Source: Ilyobacter_A sp963668015
GTDB lineage: Bacteria > Fusobacteriota > Fusobacteriia > Fusobacteriales > Fusobacteriaceae
Length of the DNA: 64,000 nt
Reading direction: 5' to 3'
Assembly (NCBI GenBank): GCA_963668015.2
Contig: CAXXCR010000007.1
Location: 11,610 to 75,609 of the forward strand
Shown here: in pieces, positions 15,572 to 24,575 of the stretch
How positions within the stretch are numbered: position 1 is the stretch's first letter
Layout: each line of letters begins with the position of its first letter
The notes under the pieces: generated by a model
Databases searched by the model: none
What the model was told of the DNA's origin: nothing
Seen by the model: only the letters and a program-made list of their open reading frames with translations
Translations under genes and position numbers: made by a program

Positions 15572-17487
15572 GGAAAAAACTGACGATACTATATTTTTTT
15601 ATAAATTTTATAGCGGTTCTGTCCATGGATACTACATTAGAAACCCTGGCTGAAAAAGCCACGAAAAAAAATTTCCCAAATGCACATGAAGTGCTTCTGA
15701 AAAGGCAAGAGGAAATAGAGTATGCTCAAGACGGGAATTACCATAGGACAAAAGAGGAGTACTTCAAAATTTTAGACCAAATTGGCAAAGATCAGAACAA
15801 GATAGTGTATAGAACGTATAATAGCCAGTATAGTGAAAAAAAGATTCTTGATATAAAAGTTATAAGAGGCGGAGAGGCGCTGCAGTTTGATTTTAAAAAC
15901 AGCATACATCTACAGCACAGCCCTTCTGGCCAGGAAAGTAATATATACGATGAGAATAAAAAGCTTTTATCAGTTAATCTTCCTGACTTGAAAATAGACG
16001 ATCTAGTATACATAAAGGAATACGAGAAATCTAAAAAAACCAGGGTGCCTGGGAATTACACAGTCTATATAGGCGGCCAGGATTTTTACCCGATAATGTA
16101 TTCAAGTACTGAGATAGTAGGGCCTTCATCGAAGCCTTTGAAAACATTAAAGGTGTATAGTGGCGTGGAAGGCAGATATACACTTGAGAGCAGTAGATCT
16201 GGGGATAAAAATATGTACACATTCAAAATTTTTGATGTACCACAGATAAACCCAGAGGCGCAGATGCCAAACATCATAGAAATAGGGATGAGGCTCGCTG
16301 CCGGGACTGCGGGCTCCTGGGAAGAGATAGCAGAGTGGTACTACAATATATCAGAATCCAAGATAGTCGTTGATCCTTATATACGAGAAGCAGCCCAGAG
16401 GATATCAGGTGGCTATGAAAATGATATAGATAAGATAAGGTCGATATTTTTTTGGGTATCCAGAAATATAAGATATATGGGAGTTAATGTAGGAGGAGAT
16501 AGGCCTGGACTTGAGCCGAACACGTCAATTTATACATTGAAAAATATGACAGGTGTGTGCAGGGACAAGGCGGCGCTTATTGTAGCAATGCTGAGGAGCC
16601 TGGGGTATGAGTCTGACATGGTACTTATGAACGTCAGCAGACAGATGGAGGAAGATTTTCCAAATAGCTTTTTTAACCATGCAATAGCAGGGGTAAATCT
16701 TGGAGGGAAGTTTATGCTTATGGACCCAACAGATGAAACAACCAAGACTTTGATGCCCGAATACCTTTCTGGGAAGCCTTATCTTGTTGTGAAACAAAAC
16801 GGTGCCAGTCTTGGGATAAATGAAGTAGCTGACCCGGAGTCGAATGCTGTTTTTATAAAAAACGAAATAGTCTATAAAGATGGTGACCTATTGGTGGAAA
16901 GCAGGTTGAAGTTTTACGGGATGAACGACAATGTATACAGAAAATACCTGCTAGGTTTAAAAGCAGATGAGAGAGAAAGGTTTTTCAAAATCTTGATAAA
17001 AGGTCTGGGTGAGAACACTGAACTTCTGTCTTTTGTCTTAAAACCAGAAAATCTTATCGACCAACAGTTGATGGAGCTTGTGTTAAAATTCAGGATCGGA
17101 GATTCTGTGGTGGGAGACGCTTATACCATGCTTAAAATACCCCAGATTTCGGATATCATTGGTATGCACAACTGGGTGTTAGATGATTTTGGTTTGAGTG
17201 ATAGGAGGTACCCGCTAATAGCCGACTCCACAATTTCGTTTGAGGAACTGACGAGGGTATATATAAACAGTGTGGATTTTTTAAACCTGCCTGAAGATAT
17301 CTCTAAAACAAATAATGCTTTTGATTTTTTCAGGGTATATAAATCAGACAAAACAGGGCTTGACCTGCATACAAAGCTCAGCTTGAAAAAAATTAAGTAT
17401 TCTAAAGATGATTATTACAAAGTAAGAGAGCTGATAGGCGATATTGAAAATTATGATAAGAAATATATAATAATTCAAAAGTGGTGA
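15568..17487 (+). CDS. Exported DUF3857/transglutaminase-like protein with intact triad
   Basis: A 639-residue predicted secreted protein: a hydrophobic start (LTILYFFINFIAVLS), a DUF3857 beta domain (about 60-260), a transglutaminase-like core (about 280-400) and a C-terminal beta-rich region. The cysteine-protease triad is complete: C331 in TGVCRDKAAL, H371 in FFNHAIAGVNLGG and D386 in LMDPTDE. Members are thought to act on proteins or peptides at the cell surface, but their substrates are unknown. The start ATG overlaps the previous stop, and the stop overlaps the start region of a paralogue without the triad. Confidence 0.82.
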   Translation: MRKKLTILYFFINFIAVLSMDTTLETLAEKATKKNFPNAHEVLLKRQEEIEYAQDGNYHRTKEEYFKILDQIGKDQNKIVYRTYNSQYSEKKILDIKVIRGGEALQFDFKNSIHLQHSPSGQESNIYDENKKLLSVNLPDLKIDDLVYIKEYEKSKKTRVPGNYTVYIGGQDFYPIMYSSTEIVGPSSKPLKTLKVYSGVEGRYTLESSRSGDKNMYTFKIFDVPQINPEAQMPNIIEIGMRLAAGTAGSWEEIAEWYYNISESKIVVDPYIREAAQRISGGYENDIDKIRSIFFWVSRNIRYMGVNVGGDRPGLEPNTSIYTLKNMTGVCRDKAALIVAMLRSLGYESDMVLMNVSRQMEEDFPNSFFNHAIAGVNLGGKFMLMDPTDETTKTLMPEYLSGKPYLVVKQNGASLGINEVADPESNAVFIKNEIVYKDGDLLVESRLKFYGMNDNVYRKYLLGLKADERERFFKILIKGLGENTELLSFVLKPENLIDQQLMELVLKFRIGDSVVGDAYTMLKIPQISDIIGMHNWVLDDFGLSDRRYPLIADSTISFEELTRVYINSVDFLNLPEDISKTNNAFDFFRVYKSDKTGLDLHTKLSLKKIKYSKDDYYKVRELIGDIENYDKKYIIIQKW

Positions 17488-17492
17488 TTTTA

Positions 17493-19331
17493 TTGAAAAA
17501 GATTTTTAAAGTAATACTTTTACAACTGTTGTTGGCTGTTTGTGTTTTTGCTGAAAATTCTGCGGATTACATAACGTTAAAAGAAAAAATCGCGCTGAAG
17601 GTAAATTTGGATAAATCTTACAGCAAAAAAGTATCTGTGGAGAAAAAAATACTCAGTTACGGCGGGAAAAAAGATCTGTCGGAATTCAAGATATTTTACG
17701 ACAGCAGATATGAAAATGTAGAGATAGTGCAGGCCTGCACAGAAAAACCTGACGGAAGTATCATTAGGACTACTCCTGACGTAATAAAAGAGCTGGATTC
17801 ACCCTATGAGGGGGGGATGATGGAGTTTGCTGTCGGGAAGATGCTGGTCATCCCGTTTTTAAGCGTGGAAGTAGGAGATACTGTTAGCCTGGAATTCATA
17901 AAAACAAATAATAGCGGTTTTGATATATTTGATACATATACTTTTTCAGGAAACGAAAAAGCCTTTGAAAAAGCCTACAGCCTTGAGTATCCAAAAGATA
18001 TGGATTTGAAAATATCGGAATCAAGATTTCAGGGGAAGGTTAAAAAACTATTTGAAAAAAAAGGAGCTAAAAATAAAGTAACCTACATAAGCGAAAACAT
18101 AGAGCCTTACCAGGAGGAAGAAAGGATGCCGTCGCCTGCAAGGATATTTCCAACTGTTTACGTTAGTACCTATTCCGGTGTCAAAGAGTACGGCAAGGCT
18201 ATATATTCTAAATACTTTGAAAGCTTGGATAGAGATAATACTGCTGTGCAAAAATTTTCAGAAAAACTTATGTCAGGAGTGGAAAGCGACTTGGATAAAG
18301 TCAGACATTTAAACAGGTACTTTTCAAAAGAGTTTATGTACATTCCAACAGATGATTTTTTTAAGTTTCAACCCAGAGATTTTTCTGAAATTTTGAACAA
18401 GGGATACGGTACACCTGTTGAAGCGTACATGATTTTTTCATACCTTCTTGAAAAGCAAGGCATAGAAAACAGTGTCCTAGTGGTTGGAGATGAGAAGTAT
18501 AACCTGAAAGATGACCTGAAAAAAGGCAACATATATCCATTTTCTTATCTCATTTCAAGAGTTAAGATAGGGGGACAGGTTTATTATGTAGATATTTCAA
18601 ATGAATTTTATGAGCTGGAAGAAAGTGAATTTGATGGGAAAATAGCCATGGTTCTAGGTGAAAAAATACGATTTGATAAGATAGATAGCCAGAAGAAAAA
18701 TATGCGGGAGATAGTTTACAGAGTGGTGTTAAATGATGAGGGGAAGTCTATTGTTGAAAAGGAGAACTTTTACAGCGGCGCAATAGCAGGGACAATAAGG
18801 GATAGGTATAGGTATATGACCGAGTATGAACTTAAGAAGCACCTTGAACAGCTTATGACTTCTATCTCTATATTTGCTCAACCTATCGGGGAAGCAAAGA
18901 TAGACTTGGAAAGTAACGCATCGATATCCTATAAGTATCAACAGGAAAATTATGCATCCAAAGACGGTGAGTTTATATATTTTGATATAGATAACCCTAT
19001 AGCCCCATACAGTCTAGAGCTTTTTCCTGATGAAAGAGGGTTCGCATATGAAAGTGATAAAAATTTTATTCTTAAAAGAAAATATCATATAGAACTTCCG
19101 GAAAATTACGAGGTTCTTCTGGCTCCGAGATCTATAAAACATTCCGACAAGCTGTTTTCAGTGTCTAGAAGAGTCGGGATGTCAGACGGGAGCTTGAATA
19201 TAGAAGATGAGATTATCTATAAAAGCGGTCAAGTAAAAAGTAGCGGCTATGAACGGTTTTACAAAAAGAATCTCAAGCTGTCACACCCTAATAACACTAG
19301 GGTTTTACTGAGAAAAATTGTTGAAAAATAG
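17493..19331 (+). CDS. Exported DUF3857 paralogue lacking the transglutaminase triad
   Basis: A 612-residue paralogue of the preceding gene. TTG 17493 gives a clean signal peptide (KKIFKVILLQLLLAVCVFA, cleavage before ENS) and sits six bases after GGTGA; upstream GTGs overlap the previous gene. DUF3857 and transglutaminase-like regions are recognisable, but the catalytic Cys position is G306 (KGYGTPVEAYM) and the His position is Y352 (PFSYLISRVKIGG); only D367 remains. It is thus a likely pseudoenzyme, perhaps a partner or scaffold of the active upstream protein. The next gene's -35 box overlaps its last codons. Confidence 0.75.
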   Translation: MKKIFKVILLQLLLAVCVFAENSADYITLKEKIALKVNLDKSYSKKVSVEKKILSYGGKKDLSEFKIFYDSRYENVEIVQACTEKPDGSIIRTTPDVIKELDSPYEGGMMEFAVGKMLVIPFLSVEVGDTVSLEFIKTNNSGFDIFDTYTFSGNEKAFEKAYSLEYPKDMDLKISESRFQGKVKKLFEKKGAKNKVTYISENIEPYQEEERMPSPARIFPTVYVSTYSGVKEYGKAIYSKYFESLDRDNTAVQKFSEKLMSGVESDLDKVRHLNRYFSKEFMYIPTDDFFKFQPRDFSEILNKGYGTPVEAYMIFSYLLEKQGIENSVLVVGDEKYNLKDDLKKGNIYPFSYLISRVKIGGQVYYVDISNEFYELEESEFDGKIAMVLGEKIRFDKIDSQKKNMREIVYRVVLNDEGKSIVEKENFYSGAIAGTIRDRYRYMTEYELKKHLEQLMTSISIFAQPIGEAKIDLESNASISYKYQQENYASKDGEFIYFDIDNPIAPYSLELFPDERGFAYESDKNFILKRKYHIELPENYEVLLAPRSIKHSDKLFSVSRRVGMSDGSLNIEDEIIYKSGQVKSSGYERFYKKNLKLSHPNNTRVLLRKIVEK

Positions 19332-19349
19332 GAAACCGTGTGCTATACT
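19321..19349 (+). promoter_or_regulatory. Promoter of ybaB
   Basis: -35 TTGAAA (19321-19326), 17-bp spacer, -10 TATACT (19344-19349), directly at the end of the preceding coding region. Confidence 0.75.
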
Positions 19350-19386
19350 AAATTTAGTACTTAAAATACGGTAAGGAGGCAAAATC

Positions 19387-19737
19387 GTGGTTAGAAAGTT
19401 AAAATCAAAGTCTGCTAAAGGACAAAATGACATATTAAAGCAAGCTCAAGAGATGCAGCAAAAAATGCTACAGATACAAGAGGGGCTTAAGGAAAAGGAA
19501 CTTGAGATCTCAGTTGGAGGAGGAGCAGTTACTGCTAAAGTAAATGCACAAAAAGAGCTTTTAGCTGTAAAATTATCTGATGAAATAGTAAAAGAAGCAG
19601 CAGAAGATGACGACAAAGAGATGCTTGAAGATCTAATAGTTTCAGCTGTTAAAGAGGCTATGAGACAGGCTGAAGAGGTAGCTGAAAAAGAGATGGGAGC
19701 TGTAACTGGCGGAATGAACATACCTGGATTGATCTAG
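19387..19737 (+). CDS. ybaB: Nucleoid-associated protein YbaB/EbfC
   Basis: A 116-residue DNA-binding dimer of the YbaB/EbfC family that coats the nucleoid. Hallmarks are KQAQEMQQKMLQIQEGL at the N-terminal helix, the strand ISVGGGAVTAKVNAQKEL, and the C-terminal GGMNIPGLI. GTG 19387 follows AAGGAGG by eight bases. In many bacteria it sits next to recR or dnaX; neither is present here. It has its own promoter and terminator. Confidence 0.93.
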   Translation: MVRKLKSKSAKGQNDILKQAQEMQQKMLQIQEGLKEKELEISVGGGAVTAKVNAQKELLAVKLSDEIVKEAAEDDDKEMLEDLIVSAVKEAMRQAEEVAEKEMGAVTGGMNIPGLI

Positions 19738-19767
19738 GGGGCCCATGAATAGAATATAAAGATCAAC

Positions 19768-19795
19768 GGGTGGCGTTTTAATGCCACTCTTTTAT
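19768..19795 (+). terminator. Terminator after ybaB
   Basis: Stem GGGTGGC (19768-19774) / GCCACTC (19783-19789), one wobble, 8-nt loop, then TTTTATTTT. Confidence 0.75.
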
Positions 19796-19829
19796 TTTAC
19801 AATACTGTATTTAGGTTGATATTTCTACA

Positions 19830-19858
19830 TTGATTTGGGGCAGGTATTGTGCTATAAT
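19830..19858 (+). promoter_or_regulatory. Promoter of the DUF374-pdxA unit
   Basis: -35 TTGATT (19830-19835), 17-bp spacer, extended -10 TGCTATAAT (TATAAT at 19853-19858). Confidence 0.75.
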
Positions 19859-19886
19859 TTTTAAAACATTTATATAGGGGAAAAAT

Positions 19887-20531
19887 ATGGACAAGGAATA
19901 TAAAAAGTATAGGAGATATGGTTTTTGGGCGTACTGCATATTAAAGGTTTTTTCTAAAACTTTTAGATTGAAAGTTGAAAAAAGCAGGCAGATATCTGAA
20001 AATGAAAATTATGTATATGTATTTTGGCACAACAAGCTTCTTATAGCTAGTGTGTTTTTGGATAAACTGGGGGATACTGCAGTTCTGGCAAGTCCGTCAA
20101 AAGATGGTGAGATAGTCAGTACTGTTTTGGAAAAATACGGCTATGAGGTCATAAGGGGATCGTCTGACAAGCAGGCTGTAAAAGGACTTGTTACTCTTTT
20201 GAAGAAGCTTAAAAAAGGTTACAATATAGGAACACCTGTGGATGGGCCAAAAGGTCCGATATACGAGGTGAAACCTGGAATGCTATACTTGGCTCAAAAA
20301 TCAGGGACCAAGCTCATACCGGTAGGAGGGGCTTTCTCAAAAAAATGGACCTTTGAAAAGGCCTGGGATAGATTTGAATTTCCGAAACCATTCTCAAAGT
20401 TGAGCTGTGTTTTGGGAGATCCTATAGAGGTCGAGAAAGGAAGAGACATAGAGGAGTATTCCGAAATAGTAAAAGAGGAGATAAGCCGTTTAGATATAAG
20501 AGCACAAGAAATTATAGAGGAAAAATGGTGA
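19887..20531 (+). CDS. DUF374 lysophospholipid acyltransferase-like protein
   Basis: A 214-residue DUF374 protein, a relative of LPLAT/LpxL-type acyltransferases. The motif VFWHNKLLIAS contains the catalytic-type His in the place of HxxxxD, followed by ASPSKDGEIVS, and GTPVDGPKGP matches the family's second conserved block. It probably acts at the inner face of the membrane on lipid or lipid A precursors, but the acceptor is unknown. It stops seven bases before pdxA and shares its promoter. In a Gram-negative host with lpxD nearby, a role in envelope lipid assembly is plausible. Confidence 0.82.
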   Translation: MDKEYKKYRRYGFWAYCILKVFSKTFRLKVEKSRQISENENYVYVFWHNKLLIASVFLDKLGDTAVLASPSKDGEIVSTVLEKYGYEVIRGSSDKQAVKGLVTLLKKLKKGYNIGTPVDGPKGPIYEVKPGMLYLAQKSGTKLIPVGGAFSKKWTFEKAWDRFEFPKPFSKLSCVLGDPIEVEKGRDIEEYSEIVKEEISRLDIRAQEIIEEKW

Positions 20532-20537
20532 TGAATT

Positions 20538-21542
20538 TTGAATAAACTTCTTATAAGTATGGGTGATCCTGCGGGGATAGGCCCTGAAATAATATTAAAA
20601 TTTTATCAGGGGATAAAATCCGAAACGGAAGCTACTGTTCCTATAACAGTTGGTAGTGCCAGAATATTGGAATCTTATATAAAAAAATTTAAAATGGACC
20701 TAAAAATCCAAAAAATCGATAATACTGAAAATATATCTGACAGGGTATTCGGTGCCGGATGTGTACCTGTTATAGATATAGATACAAGGGATAATATTGA
20801 AACGGGAAAGGTGTCTATGGAAGCTGGCAAACTTAGCATGCTTTACCTGGAAAAAGCAGTGGAGCTCTGTAAACAAGGAGTTTTTCAAGGATTGGTTACA
20901 GCTCCAATAAGCAAGGATGCGATAAACCTTGCAGGATATAAATACAGCGGACATACAACTTTTTTGGCTCACGAAACAAATACAAGGGATTTTGCCATGG
21001 TGCTCAAGGGGAACAAAATAGTAGTACTTTTGAACACGACACACTTGTCAATAATAGATGCTGTGAAGAGGGTTAAAAAGGATCATATATTAAATAAGAT
21101 AGTAATCGCTCAAAGAGCCAAGGAAGAGCTCGGACTGGATGGACCTATTGCTGTTGCAGGACTGAACCCCCACAATGGCGAAAATGGACTTTTCGGAACT
21201 GAGGAGATAGAGGAGATCGGGCCTGCTGTAGAAGAGGCAAAAAAGCTTGGTATAGACGTGGTGGGGCCTATAGTCCCGGATACACTGTTTGTAAAGGCTC
21301 TAAGGGACGAGTATTCCATTGTAGTGGTTATGTATCATGACCAGGGATTGATACCTATGAAAATGGAGAGTTTTGGCATGGGGGTAAATATAACCATAGG
21401 TCTTCCGTTCGTAAGAACCTCTGTGGATCACGGTACCGCTTTTGAGATAGCCGGCAAGGGTGTATCCGATGAGGGGAGTCTTTCGGAAGCTGTAAGACTT
21501 GCAACTGTAAATATTGAGAACAGGAGAAAGTTCAATGGTTAA
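20538..21542 (+). CDS. pdxA: 4-hydroxythreonine-4-phosphate dehydrogenase PdxA
   Basis: NAD-dependent dehydrogenase family of the DXP-dependent pyridoxal phosphate pathway, 334 residues. The opening NKLLISMGDPAGIGPEI is diagnostic, metal-binding His residues lie in KYSGHTTFLAHET and YHDQGLIPMK, and the C-terminal RTSVDHGTAFEIAGKG is conserved. TTG 20538 is the only sensible start, with GGTGA five to seven bases before. No other pyridoxine genes are in the window, so a role as a PdxA-like catabolic enzyme (PdxA2) is also possible. Confidence 0.93.
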   Translation: MNKLLISMGDPAGIGPEIILKFYQGIKSETEATVPITVGSARILESYIKKFKMDLKIQKIDNTENISDRVFGAGCVPVIDIDTRDNIETGKVSMEAGKLSMLYLEKAVELCKQGVFQGLVTAPISKDAINLAGYKYSGHTTFLAHETNTRDFAMVLKGNKIVVLLNTTHLSIIDAVKRVKKDHILNKIVIAQRAKEELGLDGPIAVAGLNPHNGENGLFGTEEIEEIGPAVEEAKKLGIDVVGPIVPDTLFVKALRDEYSIVVVMYHDQGLIPMKMESFGMGVNITIGLPFVRTSVDHGTAFEIAGKGVSDEGSLSEAVRLATVNIENRRKFNG

Positions 21543-21557
21543 ATGAAGAAAATTTGA

Positions 21558-21586
21558 TTGACAATTGTTCTCTAAAAGATTAAAAT
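21558..21586 (+). promoter_or_regulatory. Promoter-like sequence upstream of metG
   Basis: -35 TTGACA (21558-21563), 17-bp spacer, -10 TAAAAT (21581-21586). A terminator hairpin begins about ten bases after the -10, so transcripts from it would meet the hairpin at once. Confidence 0.5.
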
Positions 21587-21595
21587 TAATGATAG

Positions 21596-21624
21596 TAGTC
21601 ACAAGGTGAAGGTGGCTATTTTTT
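21596..21624 (+). terminator. Terminator between pdxA and metG
   Basis: Stem TAGTCAC (21596-21602) / GTGGCTA (21612-21618), one wobble, 9-nt loop, then six Ts. Confidence 0.65.
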
Positions 21625-21686
21625 GTATGAGTGAATTTATAAATAGAGCATTTAACTTATAGAGAGTTTTGAAAGGAGAAATAAAG

Positions 21687-23603
21687 TTGAGTAAAAGTTT
21701 TTATGTAACTACCCCGATATATTATGTAAATGGTGACCCACATGTTGGGAGTGCCTATACCACAATAGCTGCAGACGTTTTGGCAAGATATAAAAAAACT
21801 GCGGGATATGACGTATACTTTCTTACCGGTACAGATGAGCACGGTCAAAAAGTAGAGGAAAAAGCAAAGGAGATGGGCTACACTCCTCAGGAGTGGACCG
21901 ATATAATGGCTCCAAGATTCAAGGAAATGTGGGAAGTTTTAAATATAGATAATAATGATTTTATAAGAACCACAGAAGAAAGACATAAAGATGCTGTAAA
22001 AAAAATACTAAAAAAAGTTTATGATAAAGGAGATATATACAGAGGTGACTATGAAGGGCTTTACTGTGTTTCCTGTGAGACTTTTATTCCTAAAAACCAA
22101 GCTGTAAATGAAAATCACTGCCCTGATTGCGGAAAAGAATTAAGAGTTGTAAAAGAGGAGTCATATTTTTTTAAGATGTCCAAGTACCAGGATCAACTTT
22201 TGGACTATATAGAAAAAAATCCGGGATTTATACTGCCAGAGAGTAGAAAAAACGAGGTAGTTTCATTTATAAAACAGGGGCTTCAAGACCTGTCTATCTC
22301 TAGAAACACTTTTAAATGGGGAATCCCGTTGGAATTTGAAGAGGGTCACATAACATATGTATGGTTTGATGCACTGACAAACTACCTTACAGCTATAGGT
22401 TATGAAAATAACCCTGAAATGTTTGAAAAATTCTGGACTAATGGAGAGGTAGTGCATCTGCTAGGAAAAGATATACTTAGATTCCACGCTATAATCTGGC
22501 CTTGTATGCTTATAGCGGCTGAAGAAAAGCTTCCTGATAAAGTGGTGGCTCATGGATGGTGGACAGTTGAGGGAGAGAAGATGTCTAAGTCTAAGGGGAA
22601 CGTTGTAGACCCTAGAGCTGAAGCAGAGCAGTATGGAAGGGACGCGTTCAGATATTTCCTTATGAGAGAAGTACATTTTGGAAATGACGGGGATTACTCG
22701 ACTAAATCAATGATAACGAGAATAAATGCTGATCTGGCCAATGATTTGGGGAACCTTTTAAACAGAACCTTGGGAATGTCTAAAAAATATTTTGACTCAG
22801 AGGTGATTGAGGGTACAGGACATGAGGTTTATGATGACCAGATAAAAGAGCTTTGGGCTGAAACTTTAGTTGGAGTAGAGGCTGCAATAGAAAAGGTGGA
22901 GTTCTCAAAGGCGCTTGAAAATATTTGGAAATTTATATCTAGAATGAACAAATACATAGATGAAACTATGCCTTGGGCACTAGCCAAGGATGAGGAGAAA
23001 AAGCCTAGACTCGCAGTTGTAATGCAGAATTTAGTGGAAGCGCTTTACAAGATAGCGGTTATGGTATACCCGTATATGCCAGAGGCGGCAGCAAAGATGT
23101 GGGAACAGCTTGGCGTAGAAGCTAATGTAACAGACGCAAAACTGGACGAAATAAAAGAATGGGGAAATGTAAAACCTGGACATAAATTAGGAGAGGCGCA
23201 TCCGATATTCCCTAGAATAGAGATGCCTAAGGATGAAAAACCGAAAAATGAGGTAAAAGAGGATCTTGAGGTTGAAAACCCTATTTCTATAGAAGACTTT
23301 GATAAGGTTGAGATGAAAGTTGTAGAGATACTAGAGGTTTCCCGTGTAGAAGGAGCGGATAAACTGCTTAAATTTAAAGTTAAAACAGGAACAGAAATAA
23401 GACAGATTGTCTCAGGTATAGCCAAGTACTACAAAGAAACTGAAGTATTAATAGGTAAAAAGGTACTTGCAGTGACAAACTTAAAACCTGTAAAACTGAG
23501 AGGCGAACTGTCTCAGGGAATGCTTTTAACAACAGCTGAGAAAAAAAAGTTTAAATTAATCGAAGTGGATCCAGCTGTTAAACTGGGGACTAAAGTTAAA
23601 TAG
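21687..23603 (+). CDS. metG: Methionyl-tRNA synthetase
   Basis: Class I synthetase charging tRNA-Met, 638 residues. The HIGH-like motif is in YVNGDPHVGSAY (near residue 18), a CxxC...CxxC zinc knuckle lies at about 127-147 (CVSCETF, then CPDCGKEL), and the KMSKS loop is EKMSKSKGN (about 296-304). The C-terminal 100 residues form an EMAP-II-like tRNA-binding domain (SIEDFDKVEMKVVEILEVSR). TTG 21687 is chosen because GGAG precedes it by eight bases and the protein then starts SKSFYVTTPIYYVNG, as in the family. galU follows after ten bases. Confidence 0.96.
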   Translation: MSKSFYVTTPIYYVNGDPHVGSAYTTIAADVLARYKKTAGYDVYFLTGTDEHGQKVEEKAKEMGYTPQEWTDIMAPRFKEMWEVLNIDNNDFIRTTEERHKDAVKKILKKVYDKGDIYRGDYEGLYCVSCETFIPKNQAVNENHCPDCGKELRVVKEESYFFKMSKYQDQLLDYIEKNPGFILPESRKNEVVSFIKQGLQDLSISRNTFKWGIPLEFEEGHITYVWFDALTNYLTAIGYENNPEMFEKFWTNGEVVHLLGKDILRFHAIIWPCMLIAAEEKLPDKVVAHGWWTVEGEKMSKSKGNVVDPRAEAEQYGRDAFRYFLMREVHFGNDGDYSTKSMITRINADLANDLGNLLNRTLGMSKKYFDSEVIEGTGHEVYDDQIKELWAETLVGVEAAIEKVEFSKALENIWKFISRMNKYIDETMPWALAKDEEKKPRLAVVMQNLVEALYKIAVMVYPYMPEAAAKMWEQLGVEANVTDAKLDEIKEWGNVKPGHKLGEAHPIFPRIEMPKDEKPKNEVKEDLEVENPISIEDFDKVEMKVVEILEVSRVEGADKLLKFKVKTGTEIRQIVSGIAKYYKETEVLIGKKVLAVTNLKPVKLRGELSQGMLLTTAEKKKFKLIEVDPAVKLGTKVK

Positions 23604-23613
23604 GGGGTCAGAA

Positions 23614-24507
23614 ATGAAGATGAAGATAAGAAAAGCTGTTATACCGGCTGCTGGATTGGGCACAAGGGTACTGCCTGCAACAAAGGCTCAACCAAAAGAG
23701 ATGCTTACAGTAGTTGATAAACCTTCGATTCAGTATATAGTGGAGGAACTGGTTAAATCAGGGATAAACGACATAACCATAATCACCGGTAGGAACAAAT
23801 ATTCACTTGAGGACCATTTTGACTACTCATATGAACTGGAGGACACCCTTGAAAAAAAGGGGAAAGGTGACCTGCTTAAAATGGTAAAAGATATATCCGA
23901 GTTGGCTAATATCTATTTTATTAGACAAAAAGAGCCTCTTGGATTAGGTCATGCCATACTTTCGGCAAAACATCATATAGGGGAAGAGCCATTTGTTGTG
24001 GTTTTAGGAGATGACATAGTACACAGCGGTGTGCCGGTTGTGCAGCAGATGCTTGAAACCCGTGAAAAATATAAAGGTGGAAGCGTAATAGGGGTGCAAG
24101 AAGTACCGGAGAACGATGTGTCTAAATATGGAATAATAGCTCCCGGTAAAAGGTTGGATGATAGAACTGTGAGTATGGAGGATTTTATAGAAAAACCTTC
24201 TCCAGAGGATGCACCTTCTAGGTATGCCTGTCTTGGAAGGTATATACTGGAACCTCAGATATTTCACTATCTTGAGAATGCCAAACCAGGACAAGGCGGG
24301 GAGATACAGCTAACAGACTCAATACTTGATATGATTAGGGCCGGGGACAAAGTTTTGGCTTATGATTTTGAAGGTAAGAGGTATGATATAGGGAATAAGT
24401 TTGGACTTTTGAAAGCCAATATTGAATTTGGCTTGAGGCATCCTGAAATAAGAGAAGAGCTGGCAAGTTACTTAAAAAATGAACTCACTGACTTGCTAGA
24501 CGATTAA
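23614..24507 (+). CDS. galU: UTP-glucose-1-phosphate uridylyltransferase GalU
   Basis: Makes UDP-glucose from UTP and glucose-1-phosphate for envelope polysaccharide and glycolipid synthesis; 297 residues. The nucleotidyltransferase signature KAVIPAAGLGTRVLPATKA is at the N-terminus, with VVVLGDDIVH (Mg-binding) and DFIEKPSPEDAPS downstream. An AGGGGG ribosome site precedes the ATG. It is ten bases after metG, so the two are likely co-transcribed, and a strong hairpin terminator follows the stop. Confidence 0.95.
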   Translation: MKMKIRKAVIPAAGLGTRVLPATKAQPKEMLTVVDKPSIQYIVEELVKSGINDITIITGRNKYSLEDHFDYSYELEDTLEKKGKGDLLKMVKDISELANIYFIRQKEPLGLGHAILSAKHHIGEEPFVVVLGDDIVHSGVPVVQQMLETREKYKGGSVIGVQEVPENDVSKYGIIAPGKRLDDRTVSMEDFIEKPSPEDAPSRYACLGRYILEPQIFHYLENAKPGQGGEIQLTDSILDMIRAGDKVLAYDFEGKRYDIGNKFGLLKANIEFGLRHPEIREELASYLKNELTDLLDD

Positions 24508-24522
24508 ACGATACTAGGATAT

Positions 24523-24560
24523 AAAGTAGCATACTTTTAAATAAAGTATGTTACTTTTTT
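24523..24560 (+). terminator. Strong terminator between galU and niaR
   Basis: A 15-bp stem, AAAGTAGCATACTTT (24523-24537) / AAAGTATGTTACTTT (24543-24557), one wobble, 5-nt loop, T-run. The niaR ribosome site AAGGAGG starts four bases after the T-run. Confidence 0.85.
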
Positions 24561-24575
24561 TATAAGGAGGTATAG

